A DNA stretch of 64,000 bases from Chitinophagales bacterium (GTDB taxonomy: Bacteria; Bacteroidota; Bacteroidia; Chitinophagales; LD1): assembly GCA_026129525.1 (NCBI GenBank), contig JAHCHW010000012.1, positions 62,001 through 126,000 of the forward strand, in the 5' to 3' direction. Positions 25,226-34,100 of this stretch are shown here, one piece after another. Both the position numbers and the translations under genes were made by a program. The notes beneath the pieces are model-generated. The model saw only the letters and a list, made by a program, of their open reading frames with translations. It made no database searches and had not been told where the DNA came from. Within the stretch, counting starts at the first letter, position 1; the number at the start of each line of letters is the position of its first letter.

Positions 25226-27196
25226 ATGAGAGAGATAAAAAAAGTTTTGATTGCCAACCGGGGCGAAATTGCCGTACGCATTATCCGCACGCTGCAAATG
25301 CGCGCCATTAAAAGTGTAACCATTTTTTCGGATGCCGATAAAAATGCCTACCACGTTGACTTTGCCGATGAAGCGATCGCCATTGGCGGAAATACTCCTT
25401 CAGAAAGTTATTTGAATCAGGATAAAATTATTGCAGCCGCCAAGCAAAGCGGTGCCGATGCCATACACCCCGGCTACGGATTTTTATCGGAGAATGCATC
25501 GTTTGCCGCACGCTGTCGCAAAGAAGGAATCATTTTTATTGGTCCTTCGCCCGAGGTGATTGAACAACTCGGCAGCAAAGCAGCCGCGAAAGAAATAATG
25601 CGTAATGCCGGTGTGCCGGTGGTGCCGGGCTACGAAGGCGATGACCAAAGTGTGGGCAGGTTTAAATACGAAGCAGGAGAAATTGGTTTTCCTGTTTTGT
25701 TGAAAGCCTCGGCAGGTGGCGGTGGCAGGGGAATGCGGATTGTGAATAACGAAGCCGATTTAGAAAATGCCATTGAAGCCGCTGCACGCGAAGCTGAAAA
25801 AAGTTTTGGCGATGGCAGGCTGCTGATGGAAAAATATTTTCCGAAAGCCAAGCACATAGAGTTTCAGATTTTTGGCGATGAACACGGCAACTACATTCAC
25901 CTGGGCGAAAGAGAATGTTCGCTTCAAAGAAGACATCAGAAAGTAATTGAAGAAGCTCCCTCACCTTCGCTCACTCCCGAACTGCGCGCAGAAATGGGGC
26001 AGGCAGCCCTTGCCGTTGCCAAGGCAGTAAACTATACCAATGCCGGAACAGTGGAATTTTTGTTGGATGACGACCATAATTTTTATTTTCTGGAAGTGAA
26101 CACGCGCTTGCAGGTGGAGCACCCTGTTACCGAGTTTACCATGGGTACCGATTTGGTTTCGTGGCAGATTGATGCCGTGCAGGGAATACCTATTGCCGTA
26201 AAACAGGAAGATGTGGAAGCATTCGGACATGCCATTGAATGCCGCATTTGTGCCGAAGACCCGGAAGATTCTTTTTTACCTTCTACCGGCAAAATTCTTT
26301 TGTGGAACGAAGCCCCTCCATCCCTGAAGATACGCTACGACAGTGGTGTAACAACCGGTAGCACTGTGAGCGTTCACTACGATTCCATGCTTGCCAAAGT
26401 AATTGCCTTCGGGCACGACCGAAAGAGCGCTCTTGCTGAAATGCTTTACGCACTTGACAATACAGTGGCGATGGGCATTACCACTAATATTGATTTCCTG
26501 AAAGATTTAATTCGCCATCCTTCGTTTCAGGACGGAAGCTTTCACACACGAACCATTGAAACTAACTTTGCAAATTACAACAGGCAACCCACCACACAAC
26601 ATTTGCACGAAAGTGCCATTGCCGCCATGCTTCATGCATGGGACAGCCGCGCAATCGAGCAAAATTTTTCTTCGTCCTTAAACGGCTGGCGCAATGTTTT
26701 CTATCAGCCGCAACAATTTTCGGTTGATTACAAATCGCAAACACTTGATGTAAAGTATCGCATTTTAGGAAGAAATAATTTTGAAGTAACTGTTGAAAAC
26801 GCTACGTATAATATCGAACTAATAAAAGCAAGTCAGCACGTGCTTTCGTTTACTGTTAATAATCGACTCTTGTATTTTTATGTAGCAGCACACAGCAACA
26901 ACTATTACATTCATCATCCGCAAGCAGGCGTTCTACACTTTAAAAAACTGCCGCGCTTTACCGAGCCGGGAAACAACTGCGATAAAGATGGTTATGTATC
27001 GCCCATGCCCGGTGAAATTGTAAAGGTGCTGGTGCAGCCAGGCGAAAAAGTAAAAAGCGGACAGCGCTTACTGGTTATGAACAGCATGAAAATGGATATT
27101 GCTATTGAAGCCACCAAAGACGGAGTGGTTGAAGAAGTACTTGTTGCCGAAAAAAGTTTTGTAGAGGCACAAACCGTTTTATTAAAAGTAACATAG
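25226..27196 (+). CDS. acyl-CoA carboxylase biotin carboxylase/biotin carrier (alpha) subunit
   Basis: 656 residues from the ATG at 25226. Biotin carboxylase domain (about 1-450): KKVLIANRGEIAVRIIRT, the ATP-grasp loop KASAGGGGRGMR, and FLEVNTRLQVEHPVTE. A linker follows, and a biotinyl domain at the C-terminus with the carrier lysine in VMNSMKMDI (SMKM instead of the more common AMKM). It carboxylates biotin with bicarbonate and ATP for the beta subunit encoded directly upstream. The frame is open upstream to 25145, but those residues lie inside the previous gene and do not fit the family. Likely methylcrotonyl-CoA carboxylase-like. Confidence 0.92.
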   Translation: MREIKKVLIANRGEIAVRIIRTLQMRAIKSVTIFSDADKNAYHVDFADEAIAIGGNTPSESYLNQDKIIAAAKQSGADAIHPGYGFLSENASFAARCRKEGIIFIGPSPEVIEQLGSKAAAKEIMRNAGVPVVPGYEGDDQSVGRFKYEAGEIGFPVLLKASAGGGGRGMRIVNNEADLENAIEAAAREAEKSFGDGRLLMEKYFPKAKHIEFQIFGDEHGNYIHLGERECSLQRRHQKVIEEAPSPSLTPELRAEMGQAALAVAKAVNYTNAGTVEFLLDDDHNFYFLEVNTRLQVEHPVTEFTMGTDLVSWQIDAVQGIPIAVKQEDVEAFGHAIECRICAEDPEDSFLPSTGKILLWNEAPPSLKIRYDSGVTTGSTVSVHYDSMLAKVIAFGHDRKSALAEMLYALDNTVAMGITTNIDFLKDLIRHPSFQDGSFHTRTIETNFANYNRQPTTQHLHESAIAAMLHAWDSRAIEQNFSSSLNGWRNVFYQPQQFSVDYKSQTLDVKYRILGRNNFEVTVENATYNIELIKASQHVLSFTVNNRLLYFYVAAHSNNYYIHHPQAGVLHFKKLPRFTEPGNNCDKDGYVSPMPGEIVKVLVQPGEKVKSGQRLLVMNSMKMDIAIEATKDGVVEEVLVAEKSFVEAQTVLLKVT

Positions 27197-27208
27197 TGCA
27201 GTAACTGC

Positions 27209-28039
27209 ATGGCAAAAAAGAAACCAAAAAAGAAAAAGCCGGCTTCGGAAGTTTCGGAAGAAAATGAATTTCTGAAGTTGAAAATGATGGCTGAGTTCGG
27301 AGGAAATTTTGTTGGAGACGACAACATTCCGCCCGAAGTGGAAAATCATTTCCTGAAACAAATCATCAACTTTCACAAACAGCACGAAAACTCTGCCACC
27401 ACTTCTATTTACAAATACATTGGCGAGCCGGAATACAATCACGTACACGATTTAAACGATAAAGAAGTAAAGCGCGAGTTAAAAAAACTGCTGCGCCTGC
27501 TTAACCGCCATGGCATTATGCTCGAAGTACTGGCACCCACCCCCGACCGGGAAATTTACCGCTTTGTTACCGAAGAACTTTTCAAGCAGGAAATAGGCGA
27601 TGTAAAAATGAAAGGCTGGACAAGTCAGTACGTGTACGAAGATTTTCACCCCAATGCCGAATACGATTTAAAGTATGCCGCCCACCATATTCTGTTAGGC
27701 TTGTTCGACAGCGAGGCATCATTGTACGATGACTATATTGCCGATGACCTGAAAGATTCGCTTGGCTTAACCACCGATGTGGAAGAACTGAAACATAAAG
27801 TAGAAGCCTTTCGCGGACAATACCACGATGTAATAATGGTAAACTACGATTTTATTGAAACCAATTTAGATACCGATAAAGGAATTGCCAGAATTATTTG
27901 CGATGTGCATTTTAAAACACAGAAAGTAAAAGGCAAGCGAACTTCACGCCACCTTACCACTGTAGAAATGTTTTTTCGCAGAGATGCGCTGGTAAAAAGT
28001 ATATGGCAGCTAACCCGACTGATAAGCGAGTATTTTTAA
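27209..28039 (+). CDS. conserved hypothetical protein downstream of acyl-CoA carboxylase
   Basis: 276 residues, function not recognised. A strongly basic N-terminus (KKKPKKKKP) is followed by FLKLKMMAEFGGNFVGDDNI, a charged helical middle and a beta-rich C-terminus ending with VEMFFRRDALVKSIWQLTRL. No signal peptide or membrane helix, so it is probably cytoplasmic. It starts 12 bases after the alpha carboxylase subunit and precedes the Rrf2 regulator by 9 bases, so all four genes look like one operon. Confidence 0.7.
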   Translation: MAKKKPKKKKPASEVSEENEFLKLKMMAEFGGNFVGDDNIPPEVENHFLKQIINFHKQHENSATTSIYKYIGEPEYNHVHDLNDKEVKRELKKLLRLLNRHGIMLEVLAPTPDREIYRFVTEELFKQEIGDVKMKGWTSQYVYEDFHPNAEYDLKYAAHHILLGLFDSEASLYDDYIADDLKDSLGLTTDVEELKHKVEAFRGQYHDVIMVNYDFIETNLDTDKGIARIICDVHFKTQKVKGKRTSRHLTTVEMFFRRDALVKSIWQLTRLISEYF

Positions 28040-28048
28040 AAACAAAGA

Positions 28049-28492
28049 ATGATAACCAAGAAGTCGAAATACGCTATTAAAGCACTTATCTACTTAGCCA
28101 AGCAAGACCCTAAGCAACCTGTGTTAATTGAAACCGTTTCGAAAGACGAGCGCATTCCGAAAAAATTTCTCGAAGCCATTTTACTTGACTTGCGCAAAGC
28201 GGGCATTCTCGGCAGCAAAAAAGGAAAAGGCGGAGGATACTATCTTATAAAATCGCCCGAAGACATTAACATGGCTGAAGTACTTCGCTTGTTTGACGGG
28301 CCTATTGCCCTCGTGCCTTGCGTGGCACACAAATATTACGAGCCTTGCGAAGAATGTATTGATGAAATTACCTGCCCCATTCGCGAAGTGTTCCGCGTAA
28401 TACGCGAGCAAACGGTGGCTTCGTTAAAAGAAAACTCTTTTTCCGAACTGCTGAATATTGAAAAGAAACTTACGCGCTACAAAAAAAAGTAG
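28049..28492 (+). CDS. Rrf2-family transcriptional regulator, probable Fe-S protein
   Basis: 147 residues. N-terminal winged helix (KSKYAIKALIYLA, RIPKKFLEAILLDLRKAGILGSKKGKGGGY) typical of Rrf2/IscR, then a cysteine cluster C91, C100, C103, C109. Three cysteines in this spacing usually bind an iron-sulfur cluster that senses oxidants, NO or cluster status. It is the last gene of the acyl-CoA carboxylase operon, 9 bases after the hypothetical gene. Its targets are unknown; its own operon is a candidate. Confidence 0.88.
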   Translation: MITKKSKYAIKALIYLAKQDPKQPVLIETVSKDERIPKKFLEAILLDLRKAGILGSKKGKGGGYYLIKSPEDINMAEVLRLFDGPIALVPCVAHKYYEPCEECIDEITCPIREVFRVIREQTVASLKENSFSELLNIEKKLTRYKKK

Positions 28493-28506
28493 CAAAAGCG
28501 GAGAAT

Positions 28507-28706
28507 AAAAAAACCCACACAGAGGCTGACGTTAAGTTGCACTTAAGTCAGGATTTGGGTTTAGTAATATCGCTGTAATTCGCTGTTAACTTGTTTTTTG
28601 GACGAAGTCCCGATAATACAATCGGGATGCGACCCGCCATTGACATTACAACTTAAACCCGGTTCTGTAAATATTATCCAACTAACGCATCGTACTGTGT
28701 GGGTGT
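28507..28706 (-). ncRNA. ssrS: rod-shaped structured RNA, candidate 6S RNA
   Basis: The 335-base gap 28493-28827 contains no ORF but a 200-base sequence whose ends pair: 28513-28522 (ACCCACACAG) with 28695-28704 (CTGTGTGGGT). Inside, TG-CGTTA-GTTG (28527-28539) pairs with CAAC-TAACG-CA (28679-28689), and the 28548-28562 segment (CAG...GGGTTTA) with TAAACCCGGTTCTG (28653-28667), leaving an unpaired bubble between these helices; an apical hairpin TCCCGAT/ATCGGGA lies at 28608-28627. A closing stem, central bubble and apical arm is the 6S RNA plan. On the minus strand the closing stem is followed by seven T, as in an intrinsic terminator, so that strand is preferred. No clear promoter element was found on either strand. 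Confidence 0.45.
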
Positions 28707-28827
28707 ATGCTGATGACTGCCGGTGAAAAACCACCGCCATTCAAACTGCTTTCAAAGAACTATGGTAAATGTAACAACAGAACGCCAATAAGCAACACGC
28801 TATTGTGCATTTTTATCAACTTCTTTT

Positions 28828-29934
28828 TCACTCAACCCAATCGGCAATAAAAATGTTGGTTTCGCGTGTGCCGCCATTGTTGCGGTTACTGCACCATGCC
28901 AGTTTTTTTCCATCGTACGAAAACATCGGAAAGGCATCGAACACATTGTCGAACGTAATTTGCTCCAGTCCGGTGCCATCGGTGTTTATCATGTATAGAT
29001 TGAAAGGGATAGACTTGGTTTTATGATTAGACGAGAAAACAACCTTGTTGCCTGAAGGATGAAAAAACGGAGCCCAGTTAGCTGCACCTAAGTCGGTAAG
29101 TTTTCTGCGGTTGCTGCCATCGGTATTGGCAATAAACAATTCCATTTTCATGGGCGATACCAAATCTTTTTTCAGATTCTGCCGATACTCTTCCCGTTCT
29201 TCTTCCGTATCAAACCGCGAAGCTCTCCAAACTATTTGCGAGCCATCGGGCGAAAAGTTGGCACCGCCATCGTAGCCCAACTCGTTGGTAATTTGTTTCA
29301 CATCGCTTCCGTCAAGGTTCATGGTGTACAGTTCTAAATCACCGCTTCGGGTAGAGGTAAAAAGAATTTTGTCGCCATTGGGCGATACCACCGCTTCAGC
29401 ATCGTAGTAATCATTGTTGGTTAATTGTTTTACAATGTTTCCGTTCAGGTCGGCAATAAAAATTTCGAACTCGGGATAGAGTTGCCATAAATACTTTCCG
29501 TGTTGATGCGGCAGTACGGGCGGACAACTGTCGGCTTTCAAATGCGTGGAAGCATACAGAACGTGCTTGTTATCGGGCATAAAAAACGAGCAAGTAGTGC
29601 GTCCTTTTCCGGTACTTACCAAACTGCCAAAGGCGTTGTTGTTACCACTCTTTGCCGATGAAAGAAATGATTCCACTTCGCCATAAAAAATTTGGTCGCA
29701 GGGTATGCCTGCATTCTTGTTAGTGCGCTGAAAAGTGAGCATGGTGTTATCGAAACTCCAGTAGGCTTCGGCATTTTCTCCCGAAAATGTCAACTGCCTT
29801 ACGTTCTTCAAATGTTTCTCCTCTGCAAAATGAACGGTTGAAGAATCAACCCCTGTTGTTGTACTTTCAGTGGTTGCTTGTTGGTTGCAACCCGCTAAAA
29901 CCACCAGCGTTAAAAGCAAAAAGCTCACTCTCAT
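28828..29934 (-). CDS. TolB-like beta-propeller (PD40/WD40-like) lipoprotein
   Basis: 368 residues from the ATG at 29934, where a lipoprotein signal begins (RVSFLLLTLVVLAGC). The mature part has repeated PD40-type blades: SFDNTMLTFQR, SPNGDKILFTSTRSGDLELY, SPDGSQIVWRASR, HPSGNKVVFSSNHKTKSI and SYDGKKLAWCSNRN. Such proteins bind peptides or sit in envelope complexes; PorW/TolB-like partners exist in Bacteroidota, but no specific role is shown here. The frame runs upstream to 30033 without family-like sequence. Its 3' side faces the 6S-like RNA region. Confidence 0.82.
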   Translation of the reverse strand: MRVSFLLLTLVVLAGCNQQATTESTTTGVDSSTVHFAEEKHLKNVRQLTFSGENAEAYWSFDNTMLTFQRTNKNAGIPCDQIFYGEVESFLSSAKSGNNNAFGSLVSTGKGRTTCSFFMPDNKHVLYASTHLKADSCPPVLPHQHGKYLWQLYPEFEIFIADLNGNIVKQLTNNDYYDAEAVVSPNGDKILFTSTRSGDLELYTMNLDGSDVKQITNELGYDGGANFSPDGSQIVWRASRFDTEEEREEYRQNLKKDLVSPMKMELFIANTDGSNRRKLTDLGAANWAPFFHPSGNKVVFSSNHKTKSIPFNLYMINTDGTGLEQITFDNVFDAFPMFSYDGKKLAWCSNRNNGGTRETNIFIADWVE

Positions 29935-30082
29935 ATCAAACAGATTTTTGCGCGAAGAAAGCAAAGGTTTGTAAGGGCAATAAAAATAAAGGAGCAGCTT
30001 TAAATACTTTACTTTCAGTATAAGCGTTACCACATCAGTTTTTCAGAGCAATTGCTTTATCTTTATAACAAACCTGACACCG

Positions 30083-30949
30083 ATGGGCAAGCCGTTAAGA
30101 GTAACCGTTCAATCGCCATGCAGCGAACAATGGGAAACAATGACACGCGTTGAATGCGGAGCATTCTGCCAATCGTGTCAGAAAAGTGTGATTGATTTTA
30201 CCGGAAAAACTCAAACAGAAATTTACGAAATGCTGAATTCCGCTACGCAGCCAATGTGCGGACGGTTTTACAATTTTCAGATTGCTGAGCCTGTTTATAA
30301 AACTTACGTAAGCAAATCTTTTTTGAACTGGAGAGCCATCGCGGCAAGTGTTGGCACTTTTTTCTCTTTCGTCAAACTATCAGCAAGCGATAATCAAATT
30401 ATGCCAAAGATTGAAACCACTACGCTTGCAGGTAGTTTGAATTTGACGCAACAAATTACCCCCGATTTAGAAAAAAGAGTTGACTACACCGTTTTAGCCG
30501 GTAAAGAGATTACGTTAAAAGGAAAAGTAATTGATTTCGAAACCAAGGAACCTCTTTCGTTTGTATTTATGCAATTAGCAGAAACAACACGAGGATGTGT
30601 AAGCGATGAGACCGGCAATTTTTCTCTTACCATTACGAAACAGGAATTGCAAAAGAACCTCTGTTTAAAAATGAGTTACATCGGTTACGAAACGAAAGAG
30701 CTATCGGTTCGCGAATTGCTGACCGACACAACAGGTAATGTACCGTTAGTAAACAAACTTGATGCGACAATTGTATCGCTTAAACCCACAGCGCTTATCT
30801 CGGTTACGATGGGGTTTGTGGTTGTTACCAAAGAAATGCGTATTCCTCCCGACAATAACGATTTCAAGTTTCTTCCCCGCACAGCCGAAAAGGTGCGTGA
30901 ATCGTTTGAATGGGCACGAACGCGATTGCGGAATAATTTTGCTGAATAA
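30083..30949 (+). CDS. membrane protein with N-terminal Cys motif and carboxypeptidase-regulatory domain
   Basis: 288 residues. The N-terminal region has cysteines C13, C25, C29, C32 and C59 (SPCSEQW, VECGAFCQSC, MCGRF), a pattern common in Bacteroidota proteins of unknown role and possibly metal-binding. A hydrophobic segment (about 82-99) may span the membrane. After a linker comes a CarboxypepD_reg-like domain (about 143-225) with LKGKVIDFETKEPLSFVFMQL and YIGYETKELSV. The C-terminus is basic. Function unknown; topology would put the Cys motif in the cytoplasm and the sandwich outside. Not part of an obvious operon. Confidence 0.65.
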   Translation: MGKPLRVTVQSPCSEQWETMTRVECGAFCQSCQKSVIDFTGKTQTEIYEMLNSATQPMCGRFYNFQIAEPVYKTYVSKSFLNWRAIAASVGTFFSFVKLSASDNQIMPKIETTTLAGSLNLTQQITPDLEKRVDYTVLAGKEITLKGKVIDFETKEPLSFVFMQLAETTRGCVSDETGNFSLTITKQELQKNLCLKMSYIGYETKELSVRELLTDTTGNVPLVNKLDATIVSLKPTALISVTMGFVVVTKEMRIPPDNNDFKFLPRTAEKVRESFEWARTRLRNNFAE

Positions 30950-31112
30950 TTTTGTACCATCTTCCACGCAACCTTCCCCCTTAAACCTTCATCAATGAAA
31001 GGTGAAAATTTCGCTTCGGAAAAGTTTAGGTTTTCCTTGCATTTGTGAAACCGAATTACATAATTTCAAACCCTGATTAGAATTTTTTAAACCGCTGCCG
31101 ATACCATTATCA

Positions 31113-34100
31113 ATGAAAAAACTTTTACCCTTACTACTTGGCATTTCTTTAACCGTTCTGTTTTTGCAAGATGTTAGCGCCACACACTTAATGGGTGCCG
31201 ATATTTCGTATGAATGTATTGCACCGGGGCAGTATAAAATCAGGCTGCAACTTTACCGCGATTGTAAAGGTGTTTCAATAGGAACCTCGCAGGTGGTGGC
31301 GTACAGTTCTGCCCAATGCGGGGTTACTTCTTCCATTACTTTACAGGTTGTAAGTGTTACCGACATTACACCCGTTTGCCAGCAAAACCAAAGTCAAACT
31401 GCTTGTGCAGGCGGTACACTTTACGGAGTTGAAAAACATATTTACGAGGGCATATTGAACTTGCCTCCCGGTTGCGGAACCGATTGGGTATTGGGTTGGG
31501 GAACCTGTTGCCGCAACTATGCTATTACCAACCTCGCCCAACCCGGTAACGAGGACATGTACATTAGAACCTGTGCTTTAGACAACACACTTTCGCCATG
31601 CAACAACTCTCCGCAATTTTTAAACGACCCTGTTCCATTTTTCTGCGCCAACCAACCGGTAAATTACAATCACGGGGTAATTGATATTGATGGAGACTCC
31701 ATTGTTTTCTCTTCTGTATCTCCGCAAAATGCTTCGGGCAATGTAACCTACACAGGAGGACTTAGCGCTAACAACCCATTTATTGTAACAGGTGGCGGAC
31801 CCTTTTCGGTTGACCCTGTTAATGGTGACATCAACTTTACTCCCAGCCAAACACAAATAGGTGTAATGGCAATGCGCGTAAGTGAATACCGCAACGGAGT
31901 TTTAATAGGATGTGTAGTGCGCGATATGCAATTTACCATCATCAATTGCCAAAACAGTTTGCCAACAGCTACGGGTACTAACGGTTCAAACAATTACACG
32001 CTTACTGTTCCCGCCTGTTCTAATACCTGCTTTACCATCAACTCAAACGATGCCGATGCAGGCGATATAGTAACCATGACATGGAACAACGGTATTCCGG
32101 GAGCTACATTTTCAGCAACAGGTTCACCGCACCCCATCGGAACCTTTTGTTGGACAACAACCGCCAACGATGTAGGCACACATTTGTTTACCGTGCAGGT
32201 AAAAGATAATCATTGCCCTATAATAGGCAGCAATACCTATTCGTATCAAATAAACGTTACACCCAGCAACGACCCACCGGTAAATGCAGGTCCGGATGTT
32301 ATACTCTGCCCGGGACAAACGACTACCTTAAACGCAACTGTTGCAGGAGGAAACGTAACCGGCTATTCGTGGACAAACGGCTCGCAAACATGGAATACAC
32401 AAAGCATTACTGTTAACCCGGCTGCTACAACGCTTTACACCGTTACTGCTTTTTACGCCAGCGGTTGCCAAAAGAGCGATGCCGTGTTGGTTACCCGCAT
32501 TCCCAAACCCAACATCAGTATTTATCCTCCCAGTGTAACGCTATGTGCGGGAGGCTCTGTTACATTGCTGGCGCAAAGTACTACACCAAATGCTACTTAC
32601 CATTGGAATCCGACCAACAACCTTAGTTGCACCAATTGCGCTGCTCCTGTAGCTTCACCTTCATCAAGCACTAATTATTGTGTTTGGGTTACCGATGTCA
32701 ACAACTGCCCTAGCGATACTGTTTGCTCACAAGTAAACACGGCTGCTCCTCCGCCTCCGCAAAGTTGTGCGGTAATTTATGCTACTGTGAATGGTACCGG
32801 CACCGGCACAAAAACCAGTCCTACTAATTTGCAAGGCGCTATCAACATGGCGCAATGCAACAACTCAATTATTCGTTTAGGGCAGGGAACTTATACACTC
32901 AATAATCCTATTTCGAACATTACCAGCTACACTACTATTGAAGGCGGTTACGACCCTGTAACTTGGTATAAGAGCAGTGCACCGGGGGCTACTACTATTT
33001 ATCGCACGGCAGCAAACCCTGAAGGCGGGCCGAATGCTCCGCGCATTGTTGGCATTTACATGAACTCACAAGCGTATTTCCGTTTTCAGGATATAACTTT
33101 TCAAACGGCAGATTGCCCGGCAACTACCGGTGGCAATAACGCTATGAGCAATTACGTGTTCCACATGACCAATTGCAGCAATTATGATTTTGTGCGTTGC
33201 CGTGTTTTGGCAGGTAATGCGGGCAACGGGTTGCCCGGCACACCCGGTGTAGCCGGTGCTAACGGCAGCGCTGGCACCAACGGCACCTTAGGGCATGTTG
33301 ATAATGCAAACGTAAATGCTGCCGGAGGAAATGGCGGTGCAGGTGGTGGTACCGGAGCCGGAACTCCCGGCAGCGGTGGAACCAGCGGTGGTGCAGGTAC
33401 TGCTGGAACCGCATCTACAAATCCGCGTGCAGGCGGTGGCGGTGGCGGTGGCGGTGCGGGTGGACAAGCTACTACCGGAGGAGCAGGCGGTGGCGGTGGC
33501 GGTGTAAATGGTGGTGGCGGAACAGCAGGCGGTAGCGGAGGAACAATGAGTGGCGATGGCTTTTTTAGCAGTACGGGCAATCCGGGAGGAAACGGCTCGG
33601 GCACTAACGGCACTAACGGCACCAATGGTTTACTGGGTGGAGCAGGCTCATTTGTGGGCGGCTTTTTTATTCCGGGCAGTGCAGGCGGTAACGGTACCGA
33701 TGGTACAGGCGGAACTGGCGGTTCGGGCGGTGGCGGTGGCGGTGGCCAAAACTGCACCTTTTGTGTTAACGGCACAGGTGATGGCGGTGGCGGTGGCGGT
33801 GGCGGTGGCGAAGGTGGCACAGGCGGAACAGGCGGAACAGGTGGCGGTGCATCTATTGGCGTATATGCCTATAACAATGGCACGGGAGGCAACTTTGCTA
33901 ACTGCCAGTTTTTTGCAGGTACCGCTGGTTTGGGCGGTGCAGGAGGTGCAGGAGGCGCAGGAGGCACAGGAGGAGCAGGTGGTATAGGTGCCAACACAGG
34001 CTCTGAAGTAGGCAAAGGCGGCAACGGTGGTAACGGTGGTGCAGGTGGTAACGGTGGTGCAGGTGGCAGCGGAGCAACAGGCTCGGCTGGTTTGGTGTAT

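Noticed and set aside
28507..28706. RNase P or tmRNA as identity of the structured RNA
   Set aside because: A minus-strand ACAGAACCGGG recalls the RNase P end, but it lies near the 5' end, the RNA is too short and the other conserved RNase P segments and any tmRNA tag frame are missing.
33182..33820. A 212-residue proline-rich minus-strand ORF
   Set aside because: It is the complement of the glycine-rich coding repeats of the T9SS protein; GGC/GGT codons give Pro-rich shadows on the other strand.
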